Origin: Ignavibacteriales bacterium
GTDB lineage: Bacteria; Bacteroidota; Ignavibacteria; UBA10030
Length of the DNA: 44,203 bases
Assembly: GCA_016192345.1 (NCBI GenBank)
Contig: JACPUH010000103.1
Coordinates: forward strand, 1 to 44,203
Reading direction: 5' to 3'
Every line of letters starts with the position of its first letter. Position 1 is the first letter of the stretch. The position numbers and the translations under genes are program-made. Positions 15,077 to 22,825 of this stretch are shown piece after piece. The notes beneath the pieces are model-generated. The model made no database searches. It was not told the origin of the DNA and was given only the letters and a program-made list of their open reading frames with translations.

Positions 15077-16174
15077 ATGAATAGACGGGAATGGTTGACC
15101 CGGAGCGGGGCAGCGGCAGCGTACGCCGTGTTGGCCGGCTGTCAATCCGCCCCCTCGTTGCTGCAGCGGGGCGAACATAACCTTGTTCGTCTGCATCTCA
15201 ATGAGAATCCGTACGGCCCCTCCCCCGCGGCGCGTAAAGCCATGGCGGAAGCGTTTGACGAGGGGCATCTCTATACGGGCGTTCCGCACAATGAATTGAG
15301 GAAACTCATTGCCGAGCAGGAGGGGATCCCGGCTGACCATATCGTCCTCGGGTCCGGATCGGGAGAGATTCTGAACGTCGCAGGACTCGTCTATGGAATG
15401 AACGGTGGAGAGATCCTTGCGCCGCATCCGACGTTCGAGCAACTTCAGCAGTACGCGACGGCCATGGGAGCGACGATCCATCGCGTCCCGCTCAATGACC
15501 GGATGGATCATGATATGGAGGAGATGAGCAGGCGCATTTCCGCAAAGACCACGCTCGTCTACCTCTGCAACCCCAACAACCCCACCGGCGTGTTGATCGA
15601 CGGCTCCTTGCTGCGTGCCTTCTGTGAAGAGGCGTCCGGGCGGACGATGGTGTATGTCGATGAAGCGTACCATGAGTTTGTGGATTCCCCAACCCACCGG
15701 TCGATGATCGAGCTCGTCCGTCAAGGACGGAACATCATCGTTTCCCGGACGGCGTCGAAAATCCATGCTCTCGCCGGTCTCCGCATCGGTTTCGGGATTG
15801 CGAAGCCGGAGATCATCCGCACCCTCTCCCGGCATATGACCGGAAGCGTGAACGTCGTCGGGTTGCGCGGCGCTCTTGCAAGTTATCGGGATACGGAGTA
15901 TCAGTCCATCAGCAAACAGAGGACGCGGAGGGGGAAGGAAACGTTGTATGCCCTCCTCGAGCGGATGGGACGACGCTTCCTTCGTTCGGAGGGAAACTTT
16001 GCGTTTTTTCATACAGGCCGGCCCATTGAGGAATTCCGGAGCGCAATGCAAAAGGAGGGCGTGTTGGTCGCCCGCCCGTTCCCTCCGTTCAACGATTGGT
16101 GCCGCGTGTCCATCGGCACGGAAGAAGGGATGGACCGGTTTGCATCAGCATTACAGATCGTTTTTAATTCATGA
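15077..16174 (+). CDS. PLP-dependent aminotransferase, class I/II (HisC-like), with Tat/lipoprotein-type signal
   Basis: The 365-residue protein is a fold-type I aminotransferase close to histidinol-phosphate aminotransferase: RLHLNENPYGPSPAARKAM, VLGSGSGEILNVAG, YLCNPNNPTGVLID, the PLP-nitrogen aspartate D195 in VYVDEAYHEF, and the Schiff-base lysine K228 in SRTASKIHALAGLRIGFG. Unlike housekeeping HisC it opens with MNRREWLTRSGAAAAYAVLAGC: twin arginines, a mild hydrophobic core and a lipobox Cys. Tat export after folding with PLP would fit. It starts 2 bases after the stop of the degenerate amidohydrolase, so the three genes form an operon. I infer a role in processing amino-acid or peptide-derived material outside the cytoplasm rather than in histidine synthesis; no other his gene is nearby. 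Confidence 0.85.
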   Translation: MNRREWLTRSGAAAAYAVLAGCQSAPSLLQRGEHNLVRLHLNENPYGPSPAARKAMAEAFDEGHLYTGVPHNELRKLIAEQEGIPADHIVLGSGSGEILNVAGLVYGMNGGEILAPHPTFEQLQQYATAMGATIHRVPLNDRMDHDMEEMSRRISAKTTLVYLCNPNNPTGVLIDGSLLRAFCEEASGRTMVYVDEAYHEFVDSPTHRSMIELVRQGRNIIVSRTASKIHALAGLRIGFGIAKPEIIRTLSRHMTGSVNVVGLRGALASYRDTEYQSISKQRTRRGKETLYALLERMGRRFLRSEGNFAFFHTGRPIEEFRSAMQKEGVLVARPFPPFNDWCRVSIGTEEGMDRFASALQIVFNS

Positions 16175-16219
16175 TCCCGATAGGGTTTCACCACCGATGG
16201 CACCGCCAATAAAAAAATG

Positions 16220-16311
16220 CCACGAAGTTACTGAGACACCAGGAAAAGCGTTTAGAAATTTCCAGGAAGACTTCGAGGCTTCTTCGGTGTCAATCGGTGT
16301 GTCATCCGTGG
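16220..16311. repeat. Imperfect inverted repeat / periodic-word intergenic sequence
   Basis: CCACG (16220-16224) pairs with CGTGG (16307-16311) and GACACC (16235-16240) with GGTGTC (16286-16291) around an A-rich centre. The words CACGAAGTT and CACCG recall CAC-phased words at 12447 and 22681. It could fold in RNA between the aminotransferase and the channel gene, but there is no T run for a terminator. Confidence 0.45.
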
Positions 16312-16345
16312 ACAAATAACTGCGCAGTTCAAACAAGGGAGGCTT

Positions 16346-17290
16346 ATGTTTCGAGATCGTTTTGTGCGACAAGGGTACGGTTACAATAAAGACTTTCGCT
16401 GGCGTGGAGGGGAGGTATCGCGGATCGAAGGGTTCACCGATGCCGTGTTTGCCTTTGCAGTGACGTTACTGGTGGTCTCGCTGGAGGTCCCGAAGACCTT
16501 CACCGACCTTCTTGAGACCATGCAAGGTTTCCTCGCGTTCGGCCTCTGCTTCCTGATGCTGATTTACCTCTGGCACACCCACTACATCTTCTTCCGTCGA
16601 TACGGGTTGAAGGACACGTATACCATTACCCTCAATGCATCCCTGCTCTTTGTCATCCTCTTCTATATCTACCCCCTGAAATTTCTCTTTACGCTTGTCA
16701 TCAACCTGCTCATGGGTGTACCGCTGGCGGTTGACCCGTTGCTCCCGGGACAGGGGGTGCAGATGATGCTGATCTATAATGCCGGATACTTTGCCGTCAT
16801 GCTGATCTTTACCCTCATGTTTACTCACGCCTTGCGGAAGCGGGAACACCTCCGCCTCAACGAACTGGAGATCCTCGATACCCGCATCAGCCTGAACCAG
16901 ATGATGCTGCAAGGCTCGTTCGCACTTATTTCCACCGGCATCGTGCTCTTCGGCGGCGAGTCTGAAACCGCGATGGCGGGCTGGATCTACGGGTTCATCG
17001 GTCCCGTTCTTGGCACGCACGGGTTCATCATGGGCCGGCGTCGGGACAAACTGCAGAAGCAGGTCGAGGCAACCCGGGCACAGCAGCAACGACAGCAAGG
17101 GGGACAACGACCTCAATTCAGGCAACAGCGTCAGGGGGGGCAACAGCAACAGGGAAGGCCGCAGCAACAAGGAGGGCAACAACAGGGAGGTCAGCAGGGA
17201 GGACAACAAGGGGGAGAACAGCAAGGAGGACAGGAACAACGGTTCCAGAACCGGCGAAGACCACCACGGAACAGACCGGAAACCCCTTGA
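16346..17290 (+). CDS. TMEM175/DUF1211-family channel-like membrane protein with Gln/Gly-rich tail
   Basis: Bacterial TMEM175 relatives form tetrameric potassium-permeable channels. The 314-residue protein carries the family signature on its first helix, R26-x3-F-T-D32 in RIEGFTDAVFAFAVTLLVV (usual form RxxxFSD), followed by hydrophobic helices near residues 55-78, 86-120, 140-160, 190-208 and 212-230, including the WHTHYIFFRRYG loop typical of DUF1211. From about residue 245 to the end it becomes low-complexity: runs of Gln and Gly with scattered Arg, then RRRPPRNRP. This cytoplasmic tail is not part of the family core. GGGAGG precedes ATG 16346. The stop overlaps a TTG start of the next gene. 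Function as a K+ channel is inferred from the family only. Confidence 0.82.
   Translation: MFRDRFVRQGYGYNKDFRWRGGEVSRIEGFTDAVFAFAVTLLVVSLEVPKTFTDLLETMQGFLAFGLCFLMLIYLWHTHYIFFRRYGLKDTYTITLNASLLFVILFYIYPLKFLFTLVINLLMGVPLAVDPLLPGQGVQMMLIYNAGYFAVMLIFTLMFTHALRKREHLRLNELEILDTRISLNQMMLQGSFALISTGIVLFGGESETAMAGWIYGFIGPVLGTHGFIMGRRRDKLQKQVEATRAQQQRQQGGQRPQFRQQRQGGQQQQGRPQQQGGQQQGGQQGGQQGGEQQGGQEQRFQNRRRPPRNRPETP
17078..17260 (+). repeat. Degenerate short tandem repeats encoding the Gln/Gly tail
   Basis: About 180 bases are built from variations of GGxGG(A/T)CAACAG-like units (9-15 bases). The plus strand is rich in G runs (GGAGG, GGGAGG, GGGGGAG), so length variation by slippage and G-quadruplex formation are both plausible. 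Confidence 0.7.
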
Positions 17291-17682
17291 AGGACCGCCT
17301 TCGGGAAATTCATCTCACGGTCGGCATCGCAACCCTCCTCGTGTTCCTCGGCACGGGAGGGTATCTGCGAATGAGCTTCCCCGACCTCTATGCGGGAGAT
17401 GAGACCGTCCGGTACCTTTTCCGGTCCCGACACGTCTACCTCCTCTTCTCCTCCCTGATCAATATTCTTCTCGGTCTTTATTTTCATCAAAGCCAGTCCC
17501 CCCTGGGAGCGAGGCTGCAGTTCGGGGGTTCGCTCCTTCTGTTGGCCGCCCCCCTGCTCCATATCACCGCCTTTCTCATGGAACCTCTTTCGCAGGTTCG
17601 TCTCATCACAATCGCGGCAACGTTCCTTTCCTTCGTTGGAACTCTCGCCCACGTCTTGGGCAGTTACCAATTGAGGCGATAA
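17287..17682 (+). CDS. Four-helix membrane protein, unknown function
   Basis: The 131-residue protein begins at a TTG (17287) that overlaps the stop of the channel gene as TTGA, the kind of overlap used for termination-reinitiation. Membrane segments lie near residues 9-26, 49-67, 77-97 and 102-124, with Arg-rich connecting loops (RSRHVY, SQVR) and an RR end. I cannot assign it to a family. Its strict coupling to the TMEM175-like gene suggests an accessory membrane subunit, which is inference only. Confidence 0.65.
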   Translation: MKDRLREIHLTVGIATLLVFLGTGGYLRMSFPDLYAGDETVRYLFRSRHVYLLFSSLINILLGLYFHQSQSPLGARLQFGGSLLLLAAPLLHITAFLMEPLSQVRLITIAATFLSFVGTLAHVLGSYQLRR

Positions 17683-17797
17683 GGTTTCGGCATTCGAATA
17701 AATCCGGTTGCATCGTTCAGCGAATGTCTTTACATTGCGCCGGACTTTTACCGTTGTATGTTTCCTTCCTCACACCACAACATCGCTCGGGAACCCT

Positions 17798-18055
17798 ATG
17801 ACCGACAACAACCGCCGGGAATACTGGAATACCAACCTGCGTTATCTCCTCACCCTGCTCTCCGTCTGGTTCCTCGTCTCGTACGTCTTCGGCATCCTGC
17901 TGGCCGATACCCTCGACCATATCCGGATCGGAGGATTCGGACTCGGGTTTTGGTTTGCACAGCAGGGATCGATCTACGTGTTCGTCCTCCTCATCTTTGT
18001 CTATGTTCGATTGATGAACACCCTGGACAGAAAGTTCGACGTCCATGAGGAATAG
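17798..18055 (+). CDS. DUF4212 small subunit of sodium/solute symporter
   Basis: The 85-residue protein matches DUF4212, small two-helix proteins encoded directly before VC_2705-type sodium/solute symporters. It has the typical start RREYWNTNLRYLLTLLSVWF, a first membrane helix to about residue 38, an FGLGFWFAQQGSIYVFVLLIFVYV second helix and an acidic end DRKFDVHEE. An earlier in-frame ATG exists at 17708 but adds residues unlike the family, so ATG 17798 is preferred. The symporter starts 88 bases further on. Family knowledge says the two proteins are paired; whether they form a stable complex cannot be read here. Confidence 0.9.
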   Translation: MTDNNRREYWNTNLRYLLTLLSVWFLVSYVFGILLADTLDHIRIGGFGLGFWFAQQGSIYVFVLLIFVYVRLMNTLDRKFDVHEE

Positions 18056-18143
18056 GGGAGGATCGTCGTTCCATTCGCGTGCCGACTGAGAGCGGTTTCA
18101 TTCCACAACTCCATTCATTACAAACAAGACCCCAACGGTTTTC

Positions 18144-19817
18144 ATGGATACTCAAGCCTGGACCTTTCTCATCGTCGGCGCTTCGTTCGCCCTCTATATT
18201 GCCATTGCCGTCAGGTCAAGGGCCGGTTCGACGAAAGAATTCTACATTGCAAGCTCCCGCGTCTCCCCGTCCGTGAACGGCATGGCCACGGCTGCGGATT
18301 GGATGTCGGCAGCCTCGTTCATTTCCATGGCGGGTTCCATCTCCTTCATGGGACGCGACGGCGCAGTCTATCTTATGGGCTGGACGGGAGGGTACGTGTT
18401 GCTCGCCCTGCTTCTGGCCCCCTACCTTCGCAAGTTCGGTCAATACACCGTCCCGGCGTTCGTGGGCGACCGGTATTACTCGCAAACCGCGCGTGTTGTA
18501 GCGATCATCTGTGCGATCTTTGTTTCTTTTACGTACGTGGCAGGACAAATGCGGGGCGTGGGGATCGTCTTCTCGCGGTTCCTTGACGTCGACATCAACA
18601 CCGGGGTCTTCATCGGCATGGCGATCGTCCTCTTCTATGCCGTGCTGGGCGGCATGAAGGGAATCACGTACACCCAGGTTGCCCAGTACTGGGTGCTGAT
18701 CGTTGCCTATCTCCTTCCCGCCATCTTTATCTCGTTCATGGTGACGGGCATTCCGATCCCCCAAATCGGGTTCGGGAGCACACTTTCTCTTGAGCCTGGG
18801 GTCTATTTGCTGGACAAGCTCGACGGGTTGAACGAAGCGCTCGGTTTCACGGCATATACGTCCGGGAATAAACCGATGCTCGATGTTCTTTTCATTACGG
18901 CGGCCCTGATGGTCGGCACGGCCGGTCTGCCGCATGTGATCGTCCGGTTCTACACCGTCCCGAAAGTTGCGGACGCAAGAAGCTCCACCGGCTGGGCGCT
19001 GCTCTTCATCGCCCTCTTGTACACCACGGCCCCTGCTGTTGCCGCGTTTGCGCGCACCAACATGCTGGAGACCGTCACAAACAAGGAATACAGCGCGGCG
19101 CCGGAATGGTTCGGCAAATGGGAGAAAACGGGACTCCTCAAATTCAACGACAAGAACGGCGACGGAAGAATCCAGTACGTGAAAGGAACGGAGCAGAATG
19201 AGCTGACCGTCGACCGCGATATCATGGTGCTTGCCAACCCGGAAATCGCAAAGCTGCCGAACTGGGTGGTCGGACTTGTTGCTGCAGGGGGACTTGCCGC
19301 CGCGCTCTCCACCGCGGCAGGATTGCTGCTGGTGATCTCGACCGCGTTTGCCCACGACCTCATCAAACGGAACCTGAAACCGGATCTCTCGGAGCAGGGC
19401 GAATTGACCGCTGCGCGCATCGCCGCCGGCCTCGCCGTCATGATCGCGGGATACTTCGGCATCAATCCCCCGGGGTTCGTGGCCCAAGTGGTCGCATTTG
19501 CTTTCGGTCTTGCCGCCGCGTCGTTCTTCCCCGCCATCATCATGGGGATCTTTTCCAAACGCATGAACAGGGAAGGAGCCATTGCGGGAATGATCGTCGG
19601 AATCCTCTTCACGGCTTCCTACATTGTTTACTTCAGTTTCATCGACCCGGCCTCGAACAACGCTCAACATTGGTGGTTTGGAATCTCGCCGGAGGGGATC
19701 GGAACAGTCGGCATGATCCTCAACTTCGTCGTGGCAATTGCCGTTGCCAGGTTCACTCCCCCTCCCCCCGAAAGGATTCGGGAGTTGATCGAAAATATCA
19801 GGATCCCCCGCGCGTGA
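18144..19817 (+). CDS. Sodium/solute symporter, VC_2705 (acetate/ActP-related) subfamily
   Basis: The 557-residue protein belongs to the SSS (LeuT-fold) family: about 13 hydrophobic helices, starting WTFLIVGASFALYIAIAV, then STKEFYIASSRVSPSVNGMA, TAADWMSAASFISMAGSISF, YVAGQMRGVGIVFSRFLDVD and GTAGLPHVIVRFYTVP. The last is characteristic of the acetate/short-chain-carboxylate branch. A polar loop between helices contains D336-KNGDGRIQ (residues 336-344), an EF-hand-like calcium loop that also occurs in this subfamily. The DUF4212 gene just upstream confirms the type. Cargo is probably a small carboxylate, taken up with Na+ across the inner membrane. Confidence 0.92.
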   Translation: MDTQAWTFLIVGASFALYIAIAVRSRAGSTKEFYIASSRVSPSVNGMATAADWMSAASFISMAGSISFMGRDGAVYLMGWTGGYVLLALLLAPYLRKFGQYTVPAFVGDRYYSQTARVVAIICAIFVSFTYVAGQMRGVGIVFSRFLDVDINTGVFIGMAIVLFYAVLGGMKGITYTQVAQYWVLIVAYLLPAIFISFMVTGIPIPQIGFGSTLSLEPGVYLLDKLDGLNEALGFTAYTSGNKPMLDVLFITAALMVGTAGLPHVIVRFYTVPKVADARSSTGWALLFIALLYTTAPAVAAFARTNMLETVTNKEYSAAPEWFGKWEKTGLLKFNDKNGDGRIQYVKGTEQNELTVDRDIMVLANPEIAKLPNWVVGLVAAGGLAAALSTAAGLLLVISTAFAHDLIKRNLKPDLSEQGELTAARIAAGLAVMIAGYFGINPPGFVAQVVAFAFGLAAASFFPAIIMGIFSKRMNREGAIAGMIVGILFTASYIVYFSFIDPASNNAQHWWFGISPEGIGTVGMILNFVVAIAVARFTPPPPERIRELIENIRIPRA

Positions 19818-19864
19818 TTCCACGGCGTCTCAAAACCCCTTTATCATAGCTAAGGCCCACACTC

Positions 19865-19888
19865 GGTTTGGGTTCTTAGTCCCCAACC
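19865..19888 (+). terminator. Hairpin downstream of the symporter (weak terminator candidate)
   Basis: GGTTTGGG (19865-19872) pairs with CCCCAACC (19881-19888) in 7 of 8 positions around an 8-base loop, about 50 bases after the symporter stop. No T run follows. Confidence 0.3.
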
Positions 19889-19932
19889 TGAAAAGTGAAA
19901 ATCCTTGTCAAGAGGGGGGCGCAACTTCCATA

Positions 19933-19960
19933 TTGCGTTTCTCAGTCAAATTCGCATTCT
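19933..19960 (+). promoter_or_regulatory. Candidate sigma-70 promoter for the putative structured RNA
   Basis: TTGCGT (19933-19938), a 16-base spacer and CATTCT (19955-19960) predict a start near 19968, exactly where the outer stem of the candidate RNA begins. The -10 match is moderate. Confidence 0.3.
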
Positions 19961-19967
19961 AAAGATT

Positions 19968-20072
19968 GGGCCTGCCGGTTGGTTCGTTGCTGTCCCAGTG
20001 CCTCTGAGCCTGGTGTTATATCCCTCCCCTCTTTGGCGTTTCGGGAGTCTAACAGTCTGCAGGTGGGCAGGC
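19968..20072 (+). ncRNA. Candidate structured RNA, 6S-like in shape (unproven)
   Basis: The 396-base gap between the symporter and the phosphatase contains no credible gene. From 19970 an outer stem GCCTGCC/GGCAGGC (19970-19976 with 20066-20072) encloses an inner CTGT/ACAG pair and a terminal CTCCC/GGGAG hairpin, giving one long interrupted rod. The 5' internal segment reads CCCAGTGCCTCTGAGCC, which resembles the CAGT-CC-CTGAGCC stretch of enterobacterial 6S RNA as I remember it. A fitting promoter stands just upstream. The 3' end is not defined; pairing may continue to about 20110. It may instead be an untranslated leader of the phosphatase gene, or chance pairing. Confidence 0.25.
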
Positions 20073-20213
20073 GTTAGGCCGTTGCCCGTCGGAAGAACCG
20101 CTCCGGGATACGAGGTGCCGGTTCATCACTTCCGCGTTGCACGCCACCCAAACTTTTCTCACTTTAGGCCGTAACAGAGGGTTGGCACAACCATCCGGAG
20201 AGGTTTTCTTTCC

Positions 20214-22655
20214 ATGCAATCTTCCCTGAAGTCGTTTCTCCCGCTCATCCTCCTCGCCGGTATCGGCTTTACCACGTTGGCATTCCTTTACTATGACGTC
20301 TCCCCTAAAGCCTCGGTCGACCTTCAACTGAGCCGCTCCGAGGTCATGGAACGCTCGCAATCGTACTTGAACCAGCTCGGTTACGATCTCGAAGGGATGG
20401 ATCAGATCGCCGTTTTCCGTTTCGATGGGGAGATGCAACTTGCCCTCCAAGTCCGGCACGGGATGCGCAAGGCGTCGGAGATCATCAAGGGCGACTCCCT
20501 GACGGTCCATTCGTGGCAGGTCTTCTTTATCGACCCCACCCTCCCGCGAAGTCAGGCGTTGGACGAGTTCACAGTCTGGGTCTCCCCTGCCGGCCGGATC
20601 CTCGGGTTCTCGCACACGATCAAAGAGAATGCGCCGGGACCGAGCCTGACACAGCGCGAGGCCATCGAACGAGCGATGGACTTCCTCCGGGAACAGGGGA
20701 TCAACCTTGACAACTTCACCCTCGACCGGTCCTCCCAGCGGCGACTCAGCAAACGGACCGATTACGATTTTGCCTGGACTGCCAACGACACAACGCTCGG
20801 GTACGACTCCGCCATCGCGCTGCGCATCCAGGGGGCGGAGGTCGGGTTCTTCCGGCAAACCATGGCAGTTTCGGGGAGCCTCAAGGAGGACATGGGCAAA
20901 ACGCAGACGATCACCACCTTTATTGCGAGCGGCTCCTCGGCGGCAATTTTTCTCCTCTTCTTCTTCATCGTCATCTTCTTCCTGAAAAAATATCACGAGG
21001 GGGAAGTCGGGGTGAAGACCGGCATCCTGGTCTTTCTCATCCTGTACAGTGTCAGTGTCCTGGGCTACGCTGTTGAATTCCCGGCGATCGGCTCGGACGT
21101 GGGGATGGGGGATGTGAACAAGGCGAACGTCCGGCTGATCATGTTTATTTTCTGCGTCCTCATCATCGCGGTCTTCGTACAGGTCCTGGTGTTTGCCGGG
21201 TGGAGCGTTGGAGAGTCGTATGCGCGGAGCGGATGGGGATCGAAGCTGGCGGCCATCGACAGCCTGATCGCGCGCCGGTTCTTCACGCTGAACGTCGCTC
21301 AGAGCGTACTCCGGGGGTATGCCCTCGGGGGAATACTCCTCGGCCTCTTCAGCCTCCTCGTCTTCCTCTCCCTCGGGAGGTTCGATGGGCTCGGACTGTA
21401 CGTCCCCTCCATCTCCGGCATCCCGGACACGTTTGTTCCCGCGCTGGCGGCGATCCTGCTTGCGATCTGGGTCGCCGCGTTCAACGAGATTGTCTATCGC
21501 CTCTTTTTCATTACGTATCTCCGGGATAAGCTGAAGAGGGTCTGGCCCGCGGCCATCCTTTCCTCGCTCCTTTTCCCCCTGACGGCGTTCATCATGTGGG
21601 ATTTTCCGTTCGGCTTCACCAACCTTGCGCTTCTCTATCCCATCTACGCCGTCACGGGATTTCTTTTTGCCATGATCTTTCTCCGATGGGACTTGCTGAC
21701 GGCGATCATCGCCAACTTCGTGGTCACCGCGGCGGGATATGCCGGACCGTTGTTCACCTCCTCCGGAGAATATTTCCAGACGCAGCAGCTCCTGTTCCTC
21801 GGTGTCATGGCGATACCGTTGGCCGTTACCGTGATCGGGTTTATGCGGCAGGAGGTGTTCGAGTTCAAACCGGAGACCACCCCCGCGCATATCCGGCGCA
21901 TCACGGAACGTGAGCGGATGGCGAAGGAGCTCGAGATCGCCCGCTCGGTGCAATTGAGCCTGCTCCCGAAAGAAAACCCCCACGTCGAAGGGTACGACAT
22001 CGCCGGCCTTTGCATCCCGGCGCTCGAAGTGGGAGGAGACTATTACGATTTCGTGCACCTGGGGAACGGCAAGATGGGGATTGCGATCGGCGACGTCTCA
22101 GGCAAGGGGGTGCCGGCTGCAATTTACATGACGCTCACCAAGGGGATCCTTCAGTCCCATGCGGAGGAGAACATCTCCCCCCGCGAGGTCCTTTCGAAGG
22201 TGAACAAGCTGATGTACCGGACCATCGACCGGCATTCGTTCGTGAGCATGTTCTATGCGATCCTGGACACGCGCAATCATTCGATCCGGTTCGCGCGGGC
22301 CGGGCATAACCCGGCGATCCTTGCGGGTCACGCGGGGGGAAAACATGAATTCCTTGTGCCGGCCGGCATCGCGCTCGGGTTGGACGACGGCGAGAAGTTC
22401 AATGCCTCGATGGAGGAACGCGAGGTCCAGCTTCGGAGCGGCGACCTTCTTGTCTTCTATACGGATGGGTTCGTCGAAGCGGTTAGGAGAGACAGTGAGG
22501 AGTTTGGCGAAGGCCGGTTGTCCGCTACCATCCAAAACCACCGGTCTCGGTCCGCCTCGGAGATCCTCCACAACATTGTCGCTGAAGTGAGACATTTCGT
22601 GGGTGATGTGCCGCAGCGGGATGACATGACGATGGTTGTGCTGAAGGTCCGATAG
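20214..22655 (+). CDS. Membrane protein: extracytoplasmic region + degenerate CPBP-like domain + SpoIIE-type PP2C phosphatase
   Basis: The 813-residue protein starts with a membrane helix (residues 6-25), then a ~210-residue soluble region, then about eight to nine membrane helices up to ~545. Within these, residues 420-505 read like a CPBP/CAAX-protease domain: N424-E-I-V-Y-R429 instead of EExxxR, and the usual motif 2 and 3 histidines are absent, so protease activity is doubtful. After a linker helix (ERMAKELEIARSVQLSLLP) comes a SpoIIE phosphatase (residues ~565-813): GGDYYD (607-612), GDVSGKGVPA, RAGHNPA, FYTDGFVEA and RDDMTMVVLKV, with all metal-binding acids present. It probably dephosphorylates a Ser/Thr-phosphorylated anti-anti-sigma-like protein in response to a signal at the membrane. 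No sigma or anti-sigma gene is adjacent. Confidence 0.88.
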   Translation: MQSSLKSFLPLILLAGIGFTTLAFLYYDVSPKASVDLQLSRSEVMERSQSYLNQLGYDLEGMDQIAVFRFDGEMQLALQVRHGMRKASEIIKGDSLTVHSWQVFFIDPTLPRSQALDEFTVWVSPAGRILGFSHTIKENAPGPSLTQREAIERAMDFLREQGINLDNFTLDRSSQRRLSKRTDYDFAWTANDTTLGYDSAIALRIQGAEVGFFRQTMAVSGSLKEDMGKTQTITTFIASGSSAAIFLLFFFIVIFFLKKYHEGEVGVKTGILVFLILYSVSVLGYAVEFPAIGSDVGMGDVNKANVRLIMFIFCVLIIAVFVQVLVFAGWSVGESYARSGWGSKLAAIDSLIARRFFTLNVAQSVLRGYALGGILLGLFSLLVFLSLGRFDGLGLYVPSISGIPDTFVPALAAILLAIWVAAFNEIVYRLFFITYLRDKLKRVWPAAILSSLLFPLTAFIMWDFPFGFTNLALLYPIYAVTGFLFAMIFLRWDLLTAIIANFVVTAAGYAGPLFTSSGEYFQTQQLLFLGVMAIPLAVTVIGFMRQEVFEFKPETTPAHIRRITERERMAKELEIARSVQLSLLPKENPHVEGYDIAGLCIPALEVGGDYYDFVHLGNGKMGIAIGDVSGKGVPAAIYMTLTKGILQSHAEENISPREVLSKVNKLMYRTIDRHSFVSMFYAILDTRNHSIRFARAGHNPAILAGHAGGKHEFLVPAGIALGLDDGEKFNASMEEREVQLRSGDLLVFYTDGFVEAVRRDSEEFGEGRLSATIQNHRSRSASEILHNIVAEVRHFVGDVPQRDDMTMVVLKVR

Positions 22656-22680
22656 CACCTCACCTTTAAAAACAATGATC

Positions 22681-22740
22681 CACTAAGTTCACTAAGAGCA
22701 CGAAGAGCCGAAGGCCTGCTCACTGAAGGATGCGCTAGCG
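22681..22740. repeat. Nine-base periodic words and CGCTAGCG palindrome
   Basis: CACTAAG, CACTAAG and CACGAAG start at 22681, 22690 and 22699, an exact 9-base period. They are followed by the 8-base palindrome CGCTAGCG (22733-22740), which occurs again at 24041. The sequence lies between the phosphatase stop and the RidA gene. Confidence 0.5.
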
Positions 22741-22825
22741 TCCTACTAATTGGACCAGGACTTGTTCAAGCAGACTTTCGCTGCAAGCAAAGGCTAACAA
22801 GTGAATAAATAAGGAGAATTTCATC

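Noticed and set aside
17078..17260. Repeat array that could be taken for CRISPR
   Set aside because: Units are short, degenerate and in frame with a channel gene, with no spacers.
18216..19823. Minus-strand open frame of 535 codons opposite the symporter
   Set aside because: Highly charged, no family motif; the symporter on the other strand is unmistakable.
20049..22058. Minus-strand open frame of 669 codons
   Set aside because: It lies opposite the phosphatase gene, is rich in Arg/Asp/Glu with no hydrophobic core or motif, and mirrors codon bias of the GC-rich sense gene.
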